A DNA stretch of 10,069 nucleotides, from NCBI GenBank assembly GCA_019243595.1, contig JAFAUA010000543.1:1-10069 (forward strand). The letters are read 5' to 3'. Below, piece after piece: positions 1 to 5,078 of this stretch (position 1 is the first letter of the stretch; each line of letters starts with the position of its first letter). Made by a program: the position numbers and the translations under genes. The notes under the pieces were generated by a model that worked only from the letters and a program-made list of their open reading frames with translations, was not told the DNA's origin and made no database searches. This DNA is from Acidimicrobiia bacterium (GTDB taxonomy: Bacteria; Actinomycetota; Acidimicrobiia; Acidimicrobiales; AC-14).

Positions 1-129
1 GTCGAAAACCTGGCTGAGCACGGTGTCGACGCCGGCTGCGTTGACGAACTCGTTGATCTCGTCGTCAGACCGGCCCTCGAGCAGCTGGCCCAAGGCTTCG
101 GGGTTGTTGACGTCACTTATGTCGCTCAT
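1..129 (-). CDS. N-terminal part of a small protein, possibly SCP2 sterol-carrier-like (3' end outside window)
   Basis: The reverse strand reads ATG at 129-127 and then 43 codons with no stop to the window edge, so only the N-terminus is visible. It begins MSDISDVNNPEALGQLLEGR and continues with an acidic helix and a segment ending VDTVLSQVFD. Small actinobacterial SCP2 (sterol-carrier/lipid-binding) proteins often open with a helix of the type 'EGxSDxEIN...GVDxVLxxVF' before their lipid-binding fold, and this piece resembles that. This is family recollection on a short fragment, so the product is tentative. The start is well supported: it is the only ATG in a sensible place and has a TAGGGT box 8 nt upstream. 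It is divergent from the membrane-protein gene starting 20 bp away. If the SCP2 call is right, the context matters, because alkyl sulfatases normally carry an SCP2-like C-terminal domain that the nearby hydrolase lacks. Confidence 0.6.
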   Translation of the reverse strand, partial: MSDISDVNNPEALGQLLEGRSDDEINEFVNAAGVDTVLSQVFD

Positions 130-137
130 GGGGGCGC

Positions 138-143
138 ACCCTA
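138..143 (-). promoter_or_regulatory. Putative -10 box (TAGGGT) of a leaderless or near-leaderless promoter
   Basis: On the reverse strand TAGGGT fits the actinobacterial TANNNT -10 pattern and ends 8 nt before the ATG at 129-127. That would place the transcription start at or within a base or two of the start codon. No Shine-Dalgarno sequence fits in so short a leader, which is consistent with leaderless initiation. No convincing -35 is visible. Other genes in this window show the same arrangement. Confidence 0.4.
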
Positions 144-149
144 CCCACG

Positions 150-647
150 ATGCTGAACCAGTTCTACGGCGCCTTCGCGCCCCTCAGCTTCACCGTCTAC
201 GGCCTGTGGCTGATCGTGGTGCAGACCCGCCACAGCGAGTGGCGCCGCAGCCCCGACCACCGGCGCCGGGCGTACGCCGTGTCGCTGCACTTCGCCCTCC
301 CCGGTCTCATGAGCCTGCTTGCGCTCGTCGACCCGACCAACAGCACCGTGTGGCGGGTGTCGTTCGCTGTCTCGGCCGCGGCCGGCGCCATCATCCTCGG
401 GTATCTGCAATTCTCGCCGGTCCCAACGCCGCGCGGCGTCTTGTGGCAGATCGAGTCGACTACGTCGATCATCCTCTACGGCTTGATCTTCCTGGGCGCC
501 GTCGCACCCGGGTTAGCGCGTGAGCTGGGCGCGCCGCTTCGAGTCGAGGCCGTGCTGCTATCGCTGATCGTGTTCCTCGGGATCAACGTGGCGTGGGCGC
601 TGATGTTCGACGACGTCGACGACGTGAAAGGGGTCCAGGGTGCCTGA
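150..647 (+). CDS. Integral membrane protein with five predicted helices, function unknown
   Basis: This is a 165-residue hydrophobic protein with no recognised family. Five membrane segments can be read at about residues 5-25, 43-61, 67-88, 104-123 and 132-153. They are separated by a basic loop (residues 27-41, SEWRRSPDHRRRA-like) and a loop ending PTPRG near residue 95. The basic first loop suggests it faces the cytoplasm, putting the N-terminus outside. There is no signal peptide and no obvious catalytic motif. Its last 8 bases overlap the GTG start of the metallo-hydrolase gene, so the two are probably one transcript with coupled translation, and the protein may serve the hydrolase as a membrane partner or transporter (inference). 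No clear Shine-Dalgarno or TANNNT box precedes the ATG at 150, so the exact start is less certain than the reading frame. Confidence 0.75.
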   Translation: MLNQFYGAFAPLSFTVYGLWLIVVQTRHSEWRRSPDHRRRAYAVSLHFALPGLMSLLALVDPTNSTVWRVSFAVSAAAGAIILGYLQFSPVPTPRGVLWQIESTTSIILYGLIFLGAVAPGLARELGAPLRVEAVLLSLIVFLGINVAWALMFDDVDDVKGVQGA

Positions 648-1890
648 CAACAACGACGTCCTCGACGTCGCCGACCGCCTCTGGCGGGGCGAGCTCCCCA
701 TCGAGCAGGCCCACCCCTTCTCGCCGATGGGCGGCGCCACCGAGGTGACCGACGGCTGCGCCTTCGTGGCGTCGTTCGCCAACATCAGCGCGGTGTCGAC
801 CGACGACGGGCTGGTGCTCGTCGACACGGGCAGCCAGCTGTTCGCGCCTTCAGCACTCGAAGAGCTGCGCCGCTGGTCGAGCGACCGCGTCGACACCGCC
901 GTGTACTCCCACGGCCACATCGACCACGTCTTCGGGGTGCCGCTCATCGAAGAGGAGGCGAAGGCCAACGGCTGGGCGCCGCCGACGGTCGTCGCCCACG
1001 AGGCGCTCCCCGCCCGTTTCGACCGCTACATCCTCACCGCCGGATACAACGAGGTCATCAACCAGCGCCAGTTCCGCGTGCCTAACCTGCGCTGGCCGAC
1101 CGAGTACCGCTACCCGGACCGGACCTACCGCGACACGCTGAACATCGACGTCGGGGGCGTCACGTTCGAGCTCCACCACGCGCGCGGCGAGACCGACGAC
1201 CACACGTGGACGTGGGTGCCGGAGCGCAAGGTTCTGTGCTGTGGCGACTTCTTCATCTGGGCGTGCCCCAACGCCGGCAACCCGTTCAAGGTGCAGCGCT
1301 ATCCCCACGAGTGGGCCGTCGCCCTGCGGGACATGGCGGCGCTCGAGCCCGAGGTGCTGCTCCCCGGTCACGGCCTGCCGATCGTCGGGGCCGACCGCGT
1401 CGCCCAGGCGCTCGAGGACACGGCGACCCTGCTCGACGCCCTCCACGACCAGACCGTCGAAATGATGAACGCGGGCGCCAGCCTCGACGAGGTCATCCAC
1501 ACTGTGCGCGCCCCCGACGGCCTTGTCGACCGGCCCTACCTGCAGCCGATCTACGACGACCCCGAGTTCATCGTCCGCAACGTGTGGCGGCTCTACGGCG
1601 GATGGTGGGACGCCGACCCGTCCCACCTCAAGCCCGCGCCCGAGACCGACCTCGCCGTCGAGATCGCCACCCTCGCGGGCGGCCCCCGGCGCCTGGCCGA
1701 CCGCGCTCTCGAGCTGGCCGACGCGGGCGACTTACGGATGGCGGCCCACCTGGTCGAGCTCGCGGGCCGGGCGGCGCCCGGCGACACCGGGATTCGCGAA
1801 GCGCGCGCCGACGTGTACAAGCGGCGGGCCCGCGCCGAGCGCTCGCTGATGGCCCAGAACGTCTACAACTGGGCGGCCGACCGCGACTGA
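640..1890 (+). CDS. Metallo-beta-lactamase-fold hydrolase, alkyl-sulfatase type (catalytic plus dimerisation domains)
   Basis: This 416-residue enzyme has two recognisable parts. The N-terminal MBL domain carries the zinc motif HGHIDH (H91, H93, D95, H96), a second-shell/ligand region at HARGETDDH (E184, H188), a GD motif (D203 in VLCCGDFF) and a C-terminal ligand in LLPGHG (H244). From about residue 312 to the end there is a segment starting LYGGWWDADPSHLKP and containing ADAGDLRMAAHLVELA, the signature of the alkyl-sulfatase dimerisation domain. Family members hydrolyse alkyl sulfate esters with a binuclear zinc centre. SdsA1-type enzymes are much longer and end in an SCP2-like domain that is absent here, so the true substrate is uncertain. 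Translation starts at GTG 640, preceded by AAAGGGG with good spacing and overlapping the upstream gene by 8 bases. There is no signal peptide, so it is probably cytoplasmic. It converges on the VOC gene with only 2 bp between stops. Confidence 0.88.
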   Translation: MPDNNDVLDVADRLWRGELPIEQAHPFSPMGGATEVTDGCAFVASFANISAVSTDDGLVLVDTGSQLFAPSALEELRRWSSDRVDTAVYSHGHIDHVFGVPLIEEEAKANGWAPPTVVAHEALPARFDRYILTAGYNEVINQRQFRVPNLRWPTEYRYPDRTYRDTLNIDVGGVTFELHHARGETDDHTWTWVPERKVLCCGDFFIWACPNAGNPFKVQRYPHEWAVALRDMAALEPEVLLPGHGLPIVGADRVAQALEDTATLLDALHDQTVEMMNAGASLDEVIHTVRAPDGLVDRPYLQPIYDDPEFIVRNVWRLYGGWWDADPSHLKPAPETDLAVEIATLAGGPRRLADRALELADAGDLRMAAHLVELAGRAAPGDTGIREARADVYKRRARAERSLMAQNVYNWAADRD

Positions 1891-1892
1891 CC

Positions 1893-2504
1893 TCAGATGG
1901 CGCCGGGTCCGGCGCTCATAAACGCCACCGGGACCGACAGGCCCGCCTCACGGCGCAGGGTGGCGATGCGGCGCCCCGGTTGGACGGCGTCCTTGACCTC
2001 GCCCAGCACGGCCCCGAGGTGAGCGGCAGTCGCGTCGAGGTCGGCGACGGTAAAGGCCAGTCCGAAGAAGCGCGCCGGCCGGTCGCCGTCGGGCACGGCC
2101 GGGCCGACCAGCTCGAGAATCGATTCGCCGACGCGGAAGAACGTGTAGAGGCGGTCGCCCATCTGGCGCGCACGCCGGACATCGAAGCCTCGTTCTTCGA
2201 GTGCTGAGCGAGTTCGGTTTGGATCGTGCGAAGCGACGACCAGGTGGTCGAGGACAACCGTGCCGTTGGGGTGCGACGCGCCGGTCCCGATCGGGCTCGA
2301 GTCGTGTCGAGTGTCGAGCCCGTCGATCGACCCCGTCTCGACGCCGTGGAGCCCCCACGCAACGACGCCCGCGCCTGTTGCTCCGAGGTCGATCCGTACC
2401 GCGCCGACCTGACACGCTCCGCCGTCGACGTTGAAGCCGACCGCCTCCCATAGCTCCGGAGCATCGGCGACGCTCACCGAGGTCAGCACAGGGCCGCTTT
2501 TCAT
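1893..2504 (-). CDS. VOC superfamily (glyoxalase/dioxygenase-like) protein
   Basis: This 203-residue protein shows repeated beta-alpha-beta-beta-beta modules. The clear part begins at VVLDHLVVAS (residues 83-92), where H87 sits at the usual first metal-ligand place. It continues through FFRVGESILELVGP (E131 as a likely second ligand) and into the second half-module GLAFTVADLDATAAHLG (148-164), ending near VPVAFMS. Residues 1-60 (AWEAVGF-like, with a CQVG motif) look like an additional, degenerate module. VOC proteins include glyoxalase I, extradiol dioxygenases and bleomycin-resistance-type binding proteins; nothing here fixes which. The frame stays open upstream to 2798, but ATG 2504 is chosen because a leaderless promoter sits 6 nt before it and the longer version would run inside the divergent glycosyltransferase gene. 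It is transcribed alone, with close neighbours on both sides. Confidence 0.82.
   Translation of the reverse strand: MKSGPVLTSVSVADAPELWEAVGFNVDGGACQVGAVRIDLGATGAGVVAWGLHGVETGSIDGLDTRHDSSPIGTGASHPNGTVVLDHLVVASHDPNRTRSALEERGFDVRRARQMGDRLYTFFRVGESILELVGPAVPDGDRPARFFGLAFTVADLDATAAHLGAVLGEVKDAVQPGRRIATLRREAGLSVPVAFMSAGPGAI
1900..1915. terminator. Possible hairpin at the hydrolase/VOC convergent junction
   Basis: The 16-bp interrupted palindrome GCGCCGGGTCCGGCGC can form a 6-bp G+C stem with a GGTC loop (7 bp if the loop is drawn tighter). It starts 10 bases after the hydrolase stop and lies within the last codons of the VOC gene. Both convergent genes could use it as a transcription end. No U-tract follows on either strand, so it is not a canonical intrinsic terminator and may be only a G+C-rich coding coincidence. 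Confidence 0.28.
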
Positions 2505-2510
2505 GACCGA

Positions 2511-2516
2511 ACAGTA
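2511..2516 (-). promoter_or_regulatory. Leaderless promoter -10 box (TACTGT) for the VOC gene
   Basis: Read on the reverse strand, TACTGT matches TANNNT and is separated from the ATG at 2504-2502 by six bases (2505-2510). The expected transcription start therefore coincides with the start codon. No Shine-Dalgarno is present, and no strong -35 is visible; a -35 would lie inside the divergent glycosyltransferase gene. The box shares two bases with the opposing TAAGGT box. Confidence 0.6.
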
Positions 2517-2520
2517 AGGT
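2515..2520 (+). promoter_or_regulatory. Leaderless promoter -10 box (TAAGGT) for the GT2/flavin reductase operon
   Basis: TAAGGT fits TANNNT and is followed by six bases (CCCGGC) and then the GTG start at 2527, the spacing expected for a leaderless transcript. This supports GTG 2527 as the true start of the glycosyltransferase despite the lack of a ribosome binding site. The box overlaps the opposing VOC -10 box by two bases, so RNA polymerase can hardly occupy both promoters at once. Confidence 0.6.
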
Positions 2521-2526
2521 CCCGGC

Positions 2527-3426
2527 GTGCTCCGCGATGAGGCGCTGCCGGTCTTCATCGTCCACCGCGACCAGCCGGCGCGGTGCGTGCAGACGGTCGC
2601 CGCCTTCCGGCGCCAGGACGTGGCAGTCGACATCACGGTGATCGACAACGGGTCGGCACCCGAGTCCGTCGCCGAGCTGCACCGCGAGCTTCCCGACATC
2701 GACATCGTCACCCTCGGCGCCAATCGCGGCTTCGGCCCGGCGGCCAACGTCGGCTTTCGCCGGTGGCTCGACGGCGGGACGGGCGAGTGGGCCGCCATCG
2801 CGCCCCATGACGCCCTGCCCGAGCCCGGCTGCCTCCGGCGGCTGCTCGAGACAGTGGAGGCCCGGCCGCGCGCCGGGCTCGCCAGCGCCGTCTACGGCGA
2901 GCCCAACGTCGGCGTCTGGCTGGAACGGGCCCAGATGAAGCCCGTCGTCGACCGCTATTTCGGAAGCATCCTTGTCGCGGCCGAACGCGACGCCGGCTGG
3001 GAAGCCGCCGGCCACCCCCACGGCACGCTGATGATCGCCAGCCGCCGCTGCCTCCTCGACGTCGGCCTCTTCGACGAGCGGTACTTCGCCTACTGCGAGG
3101 AAGCCGACCTCGGCGAGCGGGCCCGGCGGGCGGGCTGGGAGGTCGGCGTCGTGTGGGACGCCATCGTGCACAACCCGCACATGAGTGGCGGGTCGGCGGC
3201 CGTCGAGTATCTGCAGCTGCGCAACTCGCTGCTCCTGGTGCGCGACCACTTCGGTCGGTACCCGGCGTTCATCCGTCTGACGATGGCCGTGGGCGACACC
3301 GCCATGCGCGCCCTGCTGCCGAAACGACGGACGCCGATCTTTTCCCTCGCCGCCCGCTGCCGGGCGATCGTCGACTTCGGCCGCGGCCGCTTCGGCCCTC
3401 CGCCGGCGCGGCTGTTCGCCAACTGA
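2527..3426 (+). CDS. Glycosyltransferase family 2 (rhamnosyltransferase-like)
   Basis: A 299-residue GT-A fold enzyme expected to transfer a sugar from a nucleotide donor onto a lipid-linked or polysaccharide acceptor at the cytoplasmic membrane face. Motifs appear in GT2 order: a first strand VFIVHRDQ, an IDNGS turn (residues 39-43), the NRGFGPAANVGFR helix start (N66-G70 onward), PHDALPEPG (H94-D95) at the place of the metal-binding DxD, and GLFDERYFAYCEEADLGERA (180-198). The last is the usual acceptor/catalytic region with its EE-DL core. A VHNPHMSGGS-like stretch follows, as in WbbL/rhamnosyltransferase relatives. The C-terminus is basic and probably membrane-associated. The gene starts with GTG directly behind a leaderless promoter and is followed 12 bp later by the flavin reductase gene, suggesting co-transcription. 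Donor and acceptor cannot be deduced from the sequence. Confidence 0.88.
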   Translation: MLRDEALPVFIVHRDQPARCVQTVAAFRRQDVAVDITVIDNGSAPESVAELHRELPDIDIVTLGANRGFGPAANVGFRRWLDGGTGEWAAIAPHDALPEPGCLRRLLETVEARPRAGLASAVYGEPNVGVWLERAQMKPVVDRYFGSILVAAERDAGWEAAGHPHGTLMIASRRCLLDVGLFDERYFAYCEEADLGERARRAGWEVGVVWDAIVHNPHMSGGSAAVEYLQLRNSLLLVRDHFGRYPAFIRLTMAVGDTAMRALLPKRRTPIFSLAARCRAIVDFGRGRFGPPPARLFAN

Positions 3427-3438
3427 CGCCGACGGGTA

Positions 3439-3942
3439 GTGACGGTGGCGATGGGGACCGCGACCGACGACTTCAACGCCTTCGCCGACCAGCTCGAGTA
3501 CCCGATGTACGTCGTCACCGCCGCTGCGGGAGGTGAACGCGACGGGTGCCTTGTCGGCTTCGCCACCCAATGCTCGATCCACCCGCCTCGCTTTCTCGTC
3601 TGCCTGTCGGTCAAGAACCGCACGTTCCGCATCGCCAAGACGGCGCCGGTGCTCGCCGTGCATCTGGTCGCCGCCGATCAGCGCGATCTGGCGGAGCTGT
3701 TCGGCGGCGAGACCGGCGACGAGGTCGACAAGCTTGCCGCCTGGCCGTGGAGCGAGGGACCCGAGGGGGTCCCCATTCTCGACGGTGTCAGCCATGTGTT
3801 CGTCGGCCGGGTGCTCGAACGCGTCGATCTCGGCGATCACACCGGCCATCTGCTCGAACCAGTCGCCGGACGGAGCGAGGGAAGCACGACGGAGCTGGGC
3901 TTCCAGGAGGCCCGGGACATCGACGCCGGCCATCCTGCGTAG
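3439..3942 (+). CDS. Flavin reductase-like FMN-binding split-barrel protein
   Basis: A 167-residue protein matching the flavin reductase (DIM6/NTAB, split-barrel) family over its full length. The visible blocks are YPMYVVTAA (21-29), CLVGFATQCSIHPPRFLVCLS (37-57) followed by NRTFRIA, LAVHLV, and a C-terminal half with GDHTGHLLEPV and LGFQEARDIDAGHPA. These proteins bind FMN and either supply reduced flavin to a partner monooxygenase or act on their own. No monooxygenase gene is nearby, so its partner is unknown. The gene sits 12 bp after the GT2 gene, almost certainly in the same transcript. The start is ambiguous among GTG 3439, GTG 3445 and ATG 3451: none has a good Shine-Dalgarno, and the ATG gives the length most usual for the family. 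No signal peptide is visible; it is cytoplasmic. Confidence 0.85.
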   Translation: MTVAMGTATDDFNAFADQLEYPMYVVTAAAGGERDGCLVGFATQCSIHPPRFLVCLSVKNRTFRIAKTAPVLAVHLVAADQRDLAELFGGETGDEVDKLAAWPWSEGPEGVPILDGVSHVFVGRVLERVDLGDHTGHLLEPVAGRSEGSTTELGFQEARDIDAGHPA

Positions 3943-3972
3943 TTGGGCCAGGATCGGGGGTAGAACGGCCGT

Positions 3973-4182
3973 ATGGCTAGCGCAGAGGATGAGCTCCGCG
4001 AAGAGCTCGAGGGCAGCGAACCCGACGAACTGAAGGAGCCGCGTGCCCAACGTCTCGTCGAACCCGACGAAGGCATCAATGTCGACGACGAGAAGGACCT
4101 CGTCGCCGAGGTGGTCGACGACGGCGAAGACGGGTTGAGCGCCGAGGAGGCCGCCGTCCACCTCGACGAGGAGCCCACCTAG
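3973..4182 (+). CDS. Small highly acidic protein, DUF5709-like C-terminal motif
   Basis: This 69-residue protein has 27 Asp/Glu against 5 Lys/Arg, so it is strongly negative and probably partly disordered. The stretch RLVEPDEGINVDDEKDLVAE (27-46), followed by LSAEEAAVHL (55-64), resembles the C-terminal signature of small actinobacterial proteins of the DUF5709 kind, where 'LVxPDEG...EKD.VA...SAEEAAxH' recurs. That link is from memory and needs a profile search. Function is unknown. It lies 30 bp after the flavin reductase stop. TAGAAC at 3961-3966, six bases before ATG 3973, could be a weak leaderless -10 box, and no good ribosome binding site is seen. It may be read through from the upstream operon. 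It is not a shadow frame: the acidic composition and the family-like motif are hard to explain by chance. Confidence 0.68.
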   Translation: MASAEDELREELEGSEPDELKEPRAQRLVEPDEGINVDDEKDLVAEVVDDGEDGLSAEEAAVHLDEEPT

Positions 4183-4194
4183 GCGGCTCGGGGG

Positions 4195-4200
4195 TACGAT
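4195..4200 (+). promoter_or_regulatory. Putative -10 box (TACGAT) for the recombinase-like small gene
   Basis: TACGAT matches TANNNT and would start transcription near 4207, leaving an 18-nt leader that contains the strong AGGAGG ribosome binding site at 4212-4217. It falls just after the stop of the acidic-protein gene. No convincing -35 is visible, so read-through from upstream is the alternative. Confidence 0.42.
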
Positions 4201-4211
4201 CGCGCACATCC

Positions 4212-4217
4212 AGGAGG
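4212..4217 (+). promoter_or_regulatory. Strong Shine-Dalgarno (AGGAGG)
   Basis: A perfect AGGAGG sits 7 bases before ATG 4225. It is the best ribosome binding site in the window, and it fixes the start of a very short gene that might otherwise be dismissed as chance. It contrasts with the leaderless starts of several neighbours. Confidence 0.75.
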
Positions 4218-4224
4218 GCGCGGC

Positions 4225-4434
4225 ATGGAGAAGCAGACCAGTGCGGGCCACACGGTGATCGACCTGCGCACGGGCCGCTCGGCGGACCGGCGGATCCGCG
4301 AGCTGGCCCGGCCCGGCGCCGATCCGGGGTGGATCGCCGGCATCCTCAACCGCGAGGGCATTCCGTCGTCGTCCGACCGGCCGTGGTCACCGGAGGACGT
4401 CCTCGCCGTGCTGTCCCACCGCACGCCGGCTTAG
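4225..4434 (+). CDS. Free-standing mini-protein resembling part of the serine-recombinase 'Recombinase' domain
   Basis: This 69-residue protein carries a core GADPGWIAGILNREGIPSSS followed by DRPWSPEDVLAVLSH. It closely follows the helical element of large serine recombinases (Pfam Recombinase) in which 'I-A--LN--GI-T--G--W-----V--IL' recurs. The catalytic resolvase domain, the zinc ribbon and the coiled coil are all absent. It also lacks flanking repeats or other mobile-element remnants, and it has its own promoter-like box and a perfect ribosome binding site. It therefore reads as an intact small gene rather than a decayed recombinase. It could be a small DNA-binding protein or a domesticated fragment (inference); the helix-turn-helix-like unit may also exist in unrelated small regulators. 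Its TAG stop overlaps the opposing response-regulator TAA stop within TTAG. Confidence 0.7.
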   Translation: MEKQTSAGHTVIDLRTGRSADRRIRELARPGADPGWIAGILNREGIPSSSDRPWSPEDVLAVLSHRTPA

Positions 4435-5057
4435 GCGCGCAGCAACCCCCGCCTGAACCCCTCGGCCACGGCCGCGGCGCGGTCGTTGGCATTGAGCTTG
4501 CGCAGGATGTTCTCGATATGGCTCTTCACCGTGGCGCGGGAGATGAAGAGGGCCGAGGCGACGTCCTTGTTCGTCATCCCCTGAGCCAGCAGACCGAGTA
4601 CGTCGCGCTCACGTTCGGACAGCGGGACGGCACCGGTCTCGGCGTCGGGCTCCATGAGGATGCCCGCCAGGTCGCGATCGACGACCTCGCGCCCCTCGGC
4701 GACGTCCCTGATGGCGGTGATGAGCTGGGCGACGGGCATGGTCTTCATGAGCACGCCGTCGACGCCCGCGGCAACCGCCCGTCGCACCTCGCCCGGATCA
4801 GCGCCGCCCGTGAAGATCACCACGCGGGAGTCGGGATGACGCTTGTGCATCTGCGCTGCCAGCGTTGCGCCGTCTAAGTCGGGCAACGACAGGTCGACGA
4901 GCACGAGGTCGGGTGAGAGCCGCTCCATGCGCTCCAGCCCTTCGGCACCCGTGCCCGCCGTGCCGACCACGTCGATGCCGTCCACGAACTCGAACAGCTG
5001 GCTGAACCCCTCGCAGACAACGGGGTGGTCGTCGACGATCAACACCCGGATGCCCAC
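4431..5057 (-). CDS. NarL/FixJ-family response regulator (REC + LuxR-type HTH)
   Basis: A 208-residue two-domain regulator. The receiver domain (about 1-120) has the acidic pair D9/D10, phospho-acceptor D55 in LVLVDLSLPDLDG, T83 and the conserved K105 in VLMK, so it should be phosphorylatable. A LuxR/GerE helix-turn-helix follows (about 144-205) with LSERERDVLGLLAQGMTNKD and the recognition helix ISRATVKSHIENILRKL. Such proteins bind DNA as dimers after phosphorylation by a sensor kinase. No histidine kinase is encoded in the window, so it looks like an orphan. It starts at GTG 5057-5055, with a TACCCT box 7 nt upstream indicating a leaderless transcript. It lies 21 bp downstream of the mannosyltransferase gene on the same strand, so some read-through is likely and regulation of the glycosylation genes is conceivable. 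Its stop overlaps the convergent 69-residue gene by 4 bases. Confidence 0.93.
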   Translation of the reverse strand: MGIRVLIVDDHPVVCEGFSQLFEFVDGIDVVGTAGTGAEGLERMERLSPDLVLVDLSLPDLDGATLAAQMHKRHPDSRVVIFTGGADPGEVRRAVAAGVDGVLMKTMPVAQLITAIRDVAEGREVVDRDLAGILMEPDAETGAVPLSERERDVLGLLAQGMTNKDVASALFISRATVKSHIENILRKLNANDRAAAVAEGFRRGLLRA

Positions 5058-5064
5058 GGAGTCG

Positions 5065-5070
5065 AGGGTA
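5065..5070 (-). promoter_or_regulatory. Leaderless promoter -10 box (TACCCT) for the response regulator
   Basis: On the reverse strand TACCCT matches TANNNT and is separated by 7 bases from the GTG start at 5057-5055. No Shine-Dalgarno sequence precedes the gene. The box lies in the 21-bp gap after the mannosyltransferase stop, giving the regulator its own promoter within a possible operon. Confidence 0.5.
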
Positions 5071-5078
5071 CAGGTGAT

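Noticed and set aside
23..523. 166-codon forward frame starting in the left-hand partial gene
   Set aside because: It begins antisense to the 1-129 gene and runs out of frame through the membrane-protein gene; the Arg/Pro-rich translation is not protein-like.
2505..2798. Upstream extension of the VOC frame to 2798
   Set aside because: It would overlap the divergent glycosyltransferase start by more than 270 bases and encodes Ser/Arg-rich sequence unlike the family. ATG 2504 has a leaderless promoter.
1948..4251. 767-codon open frame on the reverse strand
   Set aside because: It runs antisense to the GT2 and flavin reductase genes and through the VOC gene in another frame. It shows no motifs and is arginine-rich at its C-terminal end; it is a composition artefact.
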